Below are positions 7,735 to 16,696 of a stretch of 21,789 bases of DNA, piece after piece. The position numbers and the translations under genes are program-made. This DNA is from Chara braunii (Eukaryota > Streptophyta > Charophyceae > Charales > Characeae), in the NCBI GenBank assembly GCA_003427395.1, contig BFEA01000003.1:7491331-7513119 (forward strand), written 5' to 3'. The notes beneath the pieces were generated by a model. The model saw nothing but the letters and a program-made list of their open reading frames with translations. It was not told the origin of the DNA and made no database searches. Every line of letters begins with the position of its first letter. Within the stretch, counting starts at the first letter, position 1.

Positions 7735-7976
7735 TGGAAGTGCCTATTGGAAACTTATACGAATTGGGATTTTTACGTGCAGGTAACTGTAAGAATACTA
7801 CTGGGTGGGCTTATCATGACCTAGGTTGGGGCGTTTGGTGGTTTTGGGATCCCATAGAAAATGCATTTTTGATGCCTTGGGTATTAGCTACAGCTTGTGT
7901 TCGATCAGTCATTTCATTTCGGTTGAATTCTTGGACCTTCATTCTGAACATTGTAACCTACCTTCTAATCTTACTG
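7735..7976 (+). pseudogene. ccmF: Nuclear fragment of mitochondrial ccmF
   Basis: CcmF is a membrane subunit of the cytochrome c maturation (System I) haem lyase, encoded in plant mitochondria as ccmF or ccmFN/ccmFC. The frame at 7806-7974 reads [19 protein letters not shown] and then [14 protein letters not shown] and [14 protein letters not shown]. This contains the tryptophan-rich haem-handling WWD motif (7827-7862; family form WGGWWFWDPVENAS) and part of the following membrane helix. Only about 57 of the several hundred family residues are recognisable. The motif has changes (GG to GV, VEN to IEN, AS to AF) and the sequence leaves the family after about 7976. Bases 7735-7803 are equally AT-rich but I do not recognise their translation. 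The fragment most likely came from mtDNA. A nuclear exon of a transferred gene is less likely because the flanks show neither splice structure nor the rest of the protein. Confidence 0.8.
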
Positions 7977-9191
7977 CCCCGGGTTGCACACACCTTGTTG
8001 TTCCTCTTGCTGTATACCCCCACATTACCCAAGTTGACAATCAGGACCCTCGGTCGCACCCCTCTTCTCCCCCCCCCAACTCCCTTGTCTTTTTGTACGT
8101 GGATGCAGGATATTTTGCTTATCCTTTGTCTCCCTCTCCATTCCCCTCTCCTCCTCAACATCACCTGCGCCCAGTTCTCATGCTGACCACACATGCGTAT
8201 GCTTTCCTCTTTGACTGTTCACACACATCTTTTTGGCTGTTGCTGTCGTGGACCACCAGTTAGTTACACATCCACGCCCTATTTGCGCCGCTCCCACCAC
8301 TGGCCAAATGCGAAAAAGACGAATACAGAAAGCTTATATTTCGACCTTCCATCTGAAGATACACTTGCAATTTCCGGATTTGGTGAGTAATGCGGTGAGG
8401 ACACCTGTCTCACCAAAGTGGGATTCCTGAGCTGCATGAGGTAGTTGCACTGATAAACCAAGGGCTTACTCACACTCGGACCTCTCTCGATGTACCTGGA
8501 CGCAAATGCATCTGCATGCAGTTACATCCACAAGTAGATTGAATAAGTCCTAGTGTGAGTGTGCCCCGATGCCATGCTGGTGGCTTAGCCTGTTTGGACA
8601 TTCATGTGGGCTTAGTGACAACCATAAGTCGTCAGCCTCCTCGCCTGCCCAGCTTTGTTCCAGACTTCACACGTTCTCTCCGCCCCTTTGTCCACTGCAG
8701 CAAGTTCCTCATCGTTTGCCCCCAGCAGTGAGTTCAACTGCTTTTTTTTGTTTTCCTTTTTTCAATTATCAAACCCTTCTTTTCAAAGACGCTACAAAAC
8801 AAAAAACTAAAAAACAGATGGTTAAAAAGAGAAAGTAAAGTGAAAAAGAAAGAAGTTAGATTCTAGCACAAACTACCCAAAATGCTTGTTCGAGTTCACT
8901 ATTGTTTTACGAGATGAACTGGTCAGAAAGATTTCTGGAAAGATGGCTGAAAATTCATTGTCAAACATGGCTATCTGCACTTTTTTGGTTGGCGGCCGGT
9001 CAGGCAAAATACAAGATCTACGTGACCAAAATTTCACACTCTGGCGAGCCACACATAAGGCCAAATGCTTTCCATAACCTAAATTTGATTATCACTTCAA
9101 CTGACTTAATTCCTAATGGAATAGCAGCACATTCTCAGCAGTAGCTTGAGCAGGACAAACGTTGTTAGAGACAGTGGTGGTTACTTTGAAG
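7977..9191. other. No gene seen
   Basis: No family is recognisable. One 63-codon frame at 8886-9077 has fairly balanced amino-acid use but no motif. An A-rich patch at 8790-8870 may be the tail of an old retroposon. Confidence 0.4.
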
Positions 9192-9402
9192 CTTAAACCA
9201 CCAGTACTTGGCCCAACTATTGATGCCGAGCCTGGAATCCCCCTGCGCGCCGATTTCTGCCGAAGCGACGGGGCATCGTTTCATTTTGCTTTTGGCTGGC
9301 GCTTCCAGCCATTCAGGTCCGATACCCCAAAGCCCTTAATCCGCGGCGCGTTAGCGGGAAAGTGCCGCTGCCGATAGCTGGGCCAAGTACTGGTGGTTTA
9401 AG
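9192..9402. mobile_element. MITE with 29-bp terminal inverted repeats
   Basis: The left end cttaaaccaccagtacttgg, then cccaactat, and the right end, read in reverse, are identical over 29 bases except one A/G difference. The 211-bp element has no coding capacity. GAAG borders both ends, a possible 4-bp target-site duplication; the palindromic TTAA inside both ends offers the alternative of a TTAA-targeting, piggyBac-like element. A relative with the same terminal TTAAACCACCA lies at 20510-20711. Confidence 0.85.
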
Positions 9403-10567
9403 GAAGAGGTCATTTTGTAGGCCCCGCTTGTGATACAGATTCATGTTGGGAGACTCACGGAATGGGTTGGTCACAACCTTCCACGATTTGTAGACGTATA
9501 TGTATTCAGGTTGTTTTTCTTGCTGAATTAGCAATGTCCCCCAAGTGGAGTTGTAGCAAGCAAGGAGTGATGGCTTTAAAGTGCATGTAGGCAATGGACA
9601 TTTATCCTCATTTTCTGAGGTCCCCATGAGCGGTTCATTGGGGTGGCATGGTGCCACGCTGTGCATTTCGTTGGACTTGTGTGTGTGGAGTGCTTCTTGA
9701 TGGTGATAGACCTTCGCTTTGTGTGTTGGTTTTCCTGGCTGCTCATGGCGGGCTGGACTTGACAGTCTGTGAAGTTTAATATATTATGTGAGTAGGTGAT
9801 AGTTCGTTTTAATTTTCTTTGTGGGTATCCTTCATGCCAGCAGTTGGTGTATACGGTGAGCTTGTCGGTTTGGCAATGATTGGGCTTGCTATGGGAACTA
9901 AGGAAATGTACGTATGAAAAGGGAGAGAGAATGGAAGTTTGTGCTTTGAAGTAAAACACAGGGTTATAATTTCCATGTGGATTGAACTTGATTCTCAACA
10001 GTGGAGAGAATCAAACAGCGCAGAGATTGTCATATCTTTAGTTTTTCTTAACCACCATCATGGATTTGACAGTGCGTACCCTTAGTTCCTTATCAGTCTG
10101 GTGCGTCGAGGTGCACGTGGCTTCATTACTGCCTTTTTTGGCAGCTCCAGTGTGATTTACCGATATAATGATATGCTTCACAAGCTTTTGTTGCTGAGGT
10201 CCGTTTCCCTGCAGTTGTTTTCCATGTAGGTATGGGCGTGGTCAGAACACCTGCTTGGCTGAAAGTATTTGTGGTGTAGTTGGGTCAAACGAGCCGTTGT
10301 GCGTATTTTGGACCTGTCCTCCCTTCTTTCTTATTGGCAAAGGGAGGATAACCTTTCTAAGCGCATCTTACAAATCCGTACTTCTCAAGTCATTCTACAA
10401 GCTCCTTGATAGGGGCTTAGCGGAGAATGAGTCTCAGGTGTATCCTTCTTCGGTATACTTCTCAGTGCACTTCGCGCCTAGCCCAAGAGACTTGATTTTG
10501 TGCCTCCATTTCACGGCACCAGAAGTCTTATCTGTTGCGGGACCTTGTTTCTGTTTGCAGTCTGCTA
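9403..10567. other. No gene seen
   Basis: Frames of up to 140 codons occur on either strand but show no recognised domain and no splice or initiation context. No inverted or tandem repeat of note. Confidence 0.4.
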
Positions 10568-10699
10568 TTTTGTGGGAATAGCATGTGCGACATGACGAGG
10601 AGAGCAGACTAACGGAGGAGGGCCCACTCTCACTTTTGTGGGAATAGCATGTGCGGCATGAAGAGGAGAGCAGACTAACGGAGGGGGGCCAACTCTCAC
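10568..10699. repeat. Tandem duplication, 66-bp unit
   Basis: Two adjacent 66-base units (10568-10633 and 10634-10699) beginning ttttgtgggaatagcatgtg differ at only about five positions. Confidence 0.95.
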
Positions 10700-10829
10700 T
10701 GTATATTTGACTGCTTGGCCAGGTCCTTTACTCAGTTCTCTTTGGATGTAGGTATTTGCTGATGAGTCGGAGATGACCAATTTGATAGTTAGACTGAGCC
10801 AACGAGCGCAAGGGGGAGAAGTTCACCTA

Positions 10830-11330
10830 TTATGATTGTGATTTGGAGTCACATGTGCTCCGTGTAGAGATAGCCTACAGCCATGTTCTATCACCAACCA
10901 TAAGGATGTCATCTGGGTATCGCAACCTTCTTCCCCACACAGAGATAGTCCAGACCGATGTAGCCCATGTTCTATTCGTTCAAAATTGGGATGCGCGCTT
11001 CATTAGCTTTTTTTGGGATTGTTTCCACATATATGGCTCACATATTTGTTTCTTATGTTGTACCATCCGCGAGTTGGTGGTTAGATGCACACAATGAATA
11101 CAAGGAAAGAAGTTCGTTTACAGTGATCGCGATTTATATTTACATCTTCCCCATGTGAAGATTGCCTACAGCCATGTCCTGTCACCAATCACAAGGATGT
11201 CGCCTTGTTCTTTCATCTCCATGGAGTTCCTTTGGCCTTCATAAAGTCACTTCGGTAATTGGTCGCAAATGTGTTTCTTATCTTAGATCACACTTGTGCT
11301 ACCATAGCTAGCTCTCCATCGCAAGTAGTT
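10830..11330. repeat. Diverged tandem duplication, about 290-bp period
   Basis: The phrase cctacagccatgttctatca, then ccaa, then aaggatgtc near 10873 recurs as cctacagccatgtcctgtca, then ccaatcacaaggatgtc near 11166. A second shared phrase (tttgtttcttatgtt near 11045 and tgtgtttcttatctt near 11269) keeps similar spacing. No coding frame runs through it. Confidence 0.6.
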
Positions 11331-11543
11331 GACGAAGGCCAACCAATGCTGGATGGATCTTACAGTCCAGGTTGGTGACTTGGTTTTTGTTGAAAGATGC
11401 AACCTTTGACCCAAAGCCTATGCTTTTTTAAAAGCCTCTCAAGACGTTTTCCCCAAACTGACCTGATGACCTTTTTCGGGCACAGCTTCTTCAGCATTTG
11501 GAACAGGCCAATATTCCAGATATGGTTTGCTTTTGCGACCTTG
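11330..11543. other. No gene seen
   Basis: No supported feature between the duplicated block and the inverted MITE copy. Confidence 0.35.
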
Positions 11544-11715
11544 TTAAACCACAAGTACACGGCCCCGGCCTTCCAGTCCGAAACTTGTTGCCACAAGAAA
11601 ACGAGGCCGGAACGTCAAACACTGAGCCCACCATTGATAAATTCGATCGGTGGTGGTGTTTTCGTTTCGTGCCTCCAGAACCCGCGGCCCAGGTGCCCCA
11701 TGTACCGGTGCTTTC
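11544..11715 (-). mobile_element. 171-bp MITE family, inverted copy
   Basis: On the plus strand it starts ttaaaccacaagtacacggc, then cccggcctt, and ends ccccatgtaccggtgctttc. This is the reverse complement of the ends of the copies at 6953 and 7141. Its 172-base length agrees with them, although the interior is more diverged. Confidence 0.65.
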
Positions 11716-12225
11716 TAACTCTTTTGGAAATGCTTGGTGGATGCTCTTATACGTGGATTTGAAAATGTTTTGTGGATGCTCTTACAAGTGGACCTCTTAT
11801 CCAGATAGATAAGCTTGGGGAGTATCAGGTCGCTGTCATTGTGTTAGCCTAAGTTATTGTCGGTGTCTTTGTGTCTGGAGTACCTCAAGTGTTGTGTCAG
11901 TAGTTGAGGATGAATATACTTCGGAGTGTGTTGAACATGTAAGAGTATGTCATTGGTACGACACATGCTTAAAAGCAAGCTCACCATGCTGCTGCTGTCT
12001 TGACAGTCTACACCATAAGGCAGTGTCATTGGTGGTACGACTACTCCGAGGGAGGTCCCTTTGCAACCGACGGACAATTGGCATCCGTACAACCATCAAG
12101 TCCCTCATCGATCTCCCTCATCGATCTTTGGTCTCTAAAATTCATGTATATCCGAACTTCATCCATAGCTTCACTTTTGAGATATTGTTTTTCGTGGTCA
12201 CATCTTCAGCTTCATCTTCATCATT
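11716..12225. other. No gene seen
   Basis: No recognisable protein or RNA gene. The last 14 bases before the retroposon tail are its left target-site duplication. Confidence 0.4.
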
Positions 12226-12239
12226 GACATATTTGTTTC
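12226..12239. repeat. Target-site duplication, left copy
   Basis: gacatatttgtttc; matches the right copy at 13629-13642 with one difference. Confidence 0.85.
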
Positions 12240-13628
12240 TTTTTTTTTTTTTTCGTTTTTTTTCTTTTTAAGAAAAGTCCAGGTAGTAGTAGAGGCTGGA
12301 TGCCAGGCCTCGGGAAACGCCTGTAGTACTCAGCCATGGGAGGCTCCAATGGGTTGCGAACTCGCTAGGGATTGTCTGCCCCTGGGAATATCATTTTTTC
12401 CCTAGTCTAATCTCATAGCAGATCGCAAGTGGAGCTCTACAGCAGTGTACCCTAGCCAACCCCTAAGCCCAGGCATAGACTACACTTACCCGCAACCCTT
12501 CCGGGGAGCTCGCCATAGAGACATCTCTAAGGACCAACCCTGCTATGCCACGGGGTAACGTCTAAGTATGTGGTTCCCTGGCCAGCAGAGGGCCCCAGAG
12601 GACGACCCGGACACAGGAGGGGTCCTGTAGAGACAGTCATACCTCCTCATGTGTCACATAAAGCAGACTCTATGGGCAGCTATCCACCCCTCTACTATCG
12701 ATGCGACATCCCACCGACCCTTCTACCGGTAGGTGATACTCCTAGCCAGAGACTCTCCCAAGGAATCGTAACCCAGCTGAACCATGAATGACAATTCCCA
12801 CAGATACCATCCCGGATGATGTGCAGCCCTTAGGCATCGCAAGATATAGAGGGAAAGCTTGCCCTCGGGAATCAGATGTGTCTAACACCCAGCCTTAACA
12901 CCCAGCCCCTACTACTACTCAAGCAGGTCCGTAGAGAGATGGCCCACACGCCTCGGCCGCAGAATCATGTCTGTGTGGACTATCGTGAGTGTACCAGCTG
13001 GACGGGAAACTAAGGAACAGTACCTAGACAGCCCATGGTGTGTGGACTATCTTGAGTGTACAGCCCATGGTGTGTGGACTATCGTGAGTGTACCAGTGGG
13101 ACGGAAACTAAGTAACACTGCCCAGACAGCCCATGGGACAAGCACAGACAAGGGCATAGCGACGAAGCTGTCTTGATGATGGGGCCTCTATCTCTACGCG
13201 GGGTATCTACTGTCCATCCATAGTTGTTAAGGGCCAATAGCCCTGCGTACAGCTACACCTAGCAAGTACAAGTGAAGCACAAGTGAAACTCAGCCCGCGC
13301 CACCATCCCCCCTCCTTCCCCCCCTCGGGGAAGGACACGAGACATGACCCTGATCGTCAGACCTTACCATAGACGAAGTACTCTGACAGCCCTTCCAAAG
13401 CCCGCTACCAGCATACTACAACCATGGACTACGGCCCTTGGGTGGTGTGCAGGCAGTGTCTATAATCCTTACCATGCGTCAGCCCAAAGGGGGTGTGCGA
13501 GTGGCCGCATGTCGGTCAACGCCCACCGGTATCCATGCACGAGGGTGCAGAGTTATTGAACCTGCAACCTCAGACCACAAAACACATTTCCAACTGTTGC
13601 TCCACCCACTGAGCTACCGGCCATCCGC
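12240..13628 (-). mobile_element. tRNA-headed retroposon with poly(A) tail
   Basis: Read on the minus strand, the element begins with a tRNA-like head. It has an A box TAGCTCAGTGGGTGG (13602-13616) in a D-arm with a perfect GCTC/GAGC stem, and a B box GGTTCAATAACTC (13550-13562) close to consensus. The A-to-B spacing is about 10 bases longer than in a plain tRNA. A body of about 1.25 kb follows without any long open frame, and the element ends in an A-rich tail (T-runs at 12240-12269 on the plus strand). Flanking 14-bp direct repeats, GACATATTTGTTTC and GACATGTTTGTTTC, abut the tail and the head exactly. This is the structure of a SINE-type retroposon moved by a LINE-encoded machinery, but it is several times longer than typical SINEs of 100-500 bases. 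It contains an internal tandem repeat at 12972-13136. Confidence 0.8.
12972..13136. repeat. Internal tandem repeat in the retroposon
   Basis: Three units begin gtgtggactatcgtgagtgt and end cccatgg. The first and third are about 65 bases, the middle one lacks about half of the unit. Confidence 0.85.
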
Positions 13629-13642
13629 GACATGTTTGTTTC
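13629..13642. repeat. Target-site duplication, right copy
   Basis: gacatgtttgtttc; lies directly next to the tRNA-like head of the retroposon. Confidence 0.85.
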
Positions 13643-14362
13643 AACCTGCATGCTTTTTATTTTCTTTTTAAACCCTTTTTCACTTTTGTAATGACGTGCC
13701 AAACATGGACTGAGACACACAGCTGATTTCTGAGTTTTGCTCATGGAATGTATGCCTTACTGAGTGTCCCGCTTGTTGCTGGGTTTTCTAAGTCTGTGTG
13801 GGTGCATGGTTGCTGGTCTGCATGCCTGTCTGAGTGCTTGTCGGCTTGAGTGTGTGTGACCCGCAAGGGCACTTTGTTGTTCGGAAAGGCCCAAAGGGCC
13901 TATGGCCGTGACATTGAGGGTCGCAGCGGGAAAAACACTCAAGTGGCGGGGAAAGAGGCTTGCGACATTTGAAGCAGCAGAAAACACTCAAGTAGCTGGT
14001 AGGCCGGTACCACACCAGGTAGAGGTAGATGTGCTGGGTAATCGAGGCCGAGCAGAAGAAGACAAAATGTTGCATACTAGTGAGTACTTCAACAAGTATG
14101 AGCAGAACCAAAGATCAACCAATATAGGGTGAGCATGTATGCAGCGGAAGTCTGATAAATGGACTGACTCACATAGACTGAACCCATACAGATATCACTC
14201 AACACACAAGCAATCGTGAGATGGTGGGGTCTGAGCCAATCATAGACGATGCTCAGGCCCTGCACAACCATGCACAGATGAAAGGTGGGAGGAGAGACGA
14301 AGGAGGTGGGAGATGTAGGCAGCGCCAGATGTCACCGAGATAGAATCCAGTAGGTCACCGAT
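13643..14362. other. No gene seen
   Basis: No recognised family on either strand. The phrase aaaacactcaagt is present twice, at about 13933 and 13980, a small duplication. Confidence 0.4.
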
Positions 14363-14509
14363 ATGGTAGTTCAAAATGTCATCGAACAAGATCAAAATGT
14401 CGTGGACAATAAGCCACCAATGTCGGAGGTACAGAGTCCTAATGTGACCGGTGTCCAATCTGTGATGCCGCCGGGTATCAACCCCAACAATCTCCAAGTC
14501 TCGAATCCG
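14363..14509 (+). CDS. Candidate small exon, unknown protein
   Basis: An ATG shortly after a stop opens 49 codons that read as a polar peptide rich in Val, Asn, Gln and Pro (MVVQNVIEQDQNVVDN, then MSEVQSPNVTGVQ and GINPNNLQ). It runs into a consensus splice donor, CCG|GTAAGTAT at 14510. Composition is less biased than the surrounding frames. I do not recognise the protein and cannot see the next exon, so this may equally be a chance frame, for example inside retroelement debris. Confidence 0.25.
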
Positions 14510-14576
14510 GTAAGTATCACAGCCTCTCTTACCACCAAAATCCAACACTGATCTCTGTCCAACTCGTAGCAAGTCT

Positions 14577-14695
14577 CCAATCTGAAGAAGAAGAAGAGGA
14601 AGTCTGAAGAAGTCTGAAGAAGAAGAAGATGGAGATGGAGAGAAGAAGATGGAGATGGAGAGAATAAGATGGAGAGGAGAGGAGAGGGGAAGCTG
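14577..14695. repeat. Purine-rich (GAA/GGA) tract
   Basis: About 120 bases of nearly pure purine, with the phrase gatggagatggagagaagaa repeated. A consensus donor CAG|GTAAGT follows at 14797. Confidence 0.85.
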
Positions 14696-14796
14696 TTGAG
14701 GGCCTCAGTCCAAACCTGCAGGATGCAAGCTGGCGTCTTGGCGGCGGCAGGAGTCCGGATGCAGGTCGCTGGAACTACGGCGCTCAACTGTCGCAG

Positions 14797-14802
14797 GTAA
14801 GT
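14797..14802 (+). other. Consensus 5' splice donor
   Basis: CGCAG|GTAAGT is a perfect donor context. The sequence before it (14700-14796) is not recognisably coding and may be an untranslated exon. Confidence 0.3.
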
Positions 14803-14929
14803 CCTCCTTGCCTCCTTGTTCCTCCTGGGCTGCAGTGCGCTAAACTATCGCTGCAGTCCCTGGCGCTGTGCTCAACCAAATAGCTCAGCGTTCTCCTGGC
14901 TGCTTTTCGTTCCAACCTGCATGAATGGC

Positions 14930-15215
14930 CGCTGGACCGGCCCAAGTACCGTCCGGCGGCCGGTCGGCCTCAATGCTGGCCTCCTGCGCCGTGGGCTGAA
15001 CCGGCGAAATGACCGTTCAGCCCAGACCGGTGGGCGGCAGCCTCAAGAGCGCCTCCAGGCCCAAACGGTTTGTCGTTTGGGCCAGACCTGGGTCTGCTGG
15101 CGCTGAGGCCCAACCGGTGGCCTAATAGGGCCTACCGGGAGGAAAAAGGCCTGGCCTTTGGCAAGGCCGGCCTGGGTACCCCAAAACCGGTGTGTCGGGC
15201 CTGTGAAGGCCCGTG
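14930..15215. repeat. Cluster of GC-rich hairpins
   Basis: Several short perfect stems follow one another: GGGCTGAAC/GTTCAGCCC (14993-15001 with 15015-15023), GGCCCAAAC/GTTTGGGCC (15058-15066 with 15075-15083), CCGGTGGCC with GGCCTACCGG (about 15114-15139), and GGGCCT/AGGCCC (15197-15202 with 15207-15212). No frame here is convincing as protein. Confidence 0.75.
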
Positions 15216-15440
15216 TGAAGTCGCAGACTGTAACACAAAAGCTGGCATTTTTAGAGGCACAGGAGTTGTAGGCTAGGTCTAGGCGGGTACCAGTCCAACC
15301 AGTCTGAGTCTAGGGCCTGTACGGGCAATATCAGTGTCTGCAATGATGTTTCCCTCCGAAAGGGAGGACGTACCGGTTGCTTGGAGGCCGCGCGGCCTAG
15401 GAAGTCACTCGCCAAGTGGCAAGCAGGCCGCTATATCTCC

Positions 15441-15463
15441 AGGAGGAGCAAGGTGCTCCTCCT
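15441..15463. other. Perfect 10-bp hairpin
   Basis: AGGAGGAGCA, a 3-base loop, then TGCTCCTCCT. No neighbouring gene gives it an obvious role. Confidence 0.8.
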
Positions 15464-15609
15464 CATTGTCGGTGTGCAAGTTTGGCGACACACTGGTTGG
15501 AGCGCTGGCTGGAGCAGCGCAGCTTGGAGCAGCGCTGCTGGGGAAGGATCAAGGACACGGAGGAGGAAGAAGACCAGGACTAGGAAGGGGGAGCGCCAGA
15601 GGTACTTAC

Positions 15610-15900
15610 CTGGCTATGGTGGTTGCCATCTTCATCACCTTGGTGGGCACTGCAGCAGGAAGGCCCCAGTTGGGGTAGAGCTACACCAAGAAGCTTCAAG
15701 GCAGAGTCAGGCATGACGGCCTGAGCTAGAGCAGCCATCGCTGCTTTGTGTTGTCCTTTGCACAGCAGGGCGATGCCCTGGTAGTCTGCAATAGCCTCGG
15801 CCTTGGAAGGAGGAGGATGAAGGGCGGCCATGGCTATGGAGGACCTCATGTGATACCTGCAGTACAAGAGGGAATCGGACATTGATTCTGGTTCAGGCAT
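15610..15900 (-). CDS. Candidate first exon, unknown Ala-rich protein
   Basis: An ATG at 15900 opens 97 codons in phase 0 to a consensus donor CAG|GTAAGTACC (GT at 15609-15608). The peptide begins MPEPESMSDSLLYC and continues with Ala/Met-rich stretches such as KAAMAALAQAVMPDSALKLL, which may be helical. The upstream side (plus-strand 15901-16080) is pyrimidine/purine-rich, plausible for a leader. I recognise no domain. A second possible acceptor, CTGCAG|GTATC, lies within the exon. The following exon is not found within the GC-rich hairpin region, so this is tentative. Confidence 0.25.
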
Positions 15901-16696
15901 TCAACCTTATTATTAGTATTTCTTGATTGAATAAGAGGGGAGGAGATATGGAGGAGGAGAGTGGTTGGTGAAGAAGAAGAGCATTATCATTGGTCTATGC
16001 TGGTGTACATCATCTTCTTCTTCTTTCTTTCATCTTCTTGTTCTTCTTTCCCTCTCTCTCCTCTCAAGTTCATTCATTTCGTTTTGCAATTGGACGGCAT
16101 TGTACTTTCTGATAAATGTGTACTTCGAAATCGGCCGGGATCATAACACTTTTGAGTTTTTCTTTGTCTCACAGGTTGGTTTGCACTTGAATTCAAGGAC
16201 TGATTAAGACATTGAACGTTAGTTCATGGTTATTGTTGTTGCTGTCGCGTTTACTTGTGGTTCCCCTAGCTGGGTTTATCGTCATCTAGGTCGTCGCTGT
16301 CTCTGTTCTTGAACTGAGAAAATCCACTTTCAAGTGGTCGCAATCATTCTCCTCCGCATTATCTCCCTATTTGTTACTCTCTTCGTGTTCTTTCGCTTCA
16401 TTCTCCTCTCCTCTGCTTTCTCTTCGTGGTCATCGTCCTATGCTCCTTTGTTGTTGCCTTCTTACTCCTCTTTGATCATTTGCTAAAGCGTTTGCATTGC
16501 TTCTTCTCTCCTCTATGGGTTGCCTTGCTGGTCTTGACCTGCATTTGTTGTTGTCTTCCAGAGAGAGAAGGAAAGAGGTTGCATCAAATAGTTGATTGTA
16601 GCATGTTTGAATGATGAGTACGCTGACACACCATGAATTGGTGAATGATGCTGGCTTCATGCAGGGAGTGATGGCATTGATTGATTATGGAGAGCC
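15901..16696. other. No gene; possible upstream region of the next exon
   Basis: C/T-rich patches at 16010-16065 and 16340-16440 suggest leader or intron sequence. Possible acceptors occur at 16175 (tttgtctcacag) and about 16662 (cttcatgcag), the latter 35 bases before the ATG of the long exon. No TATA box is evident. Confidence 0.35.
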
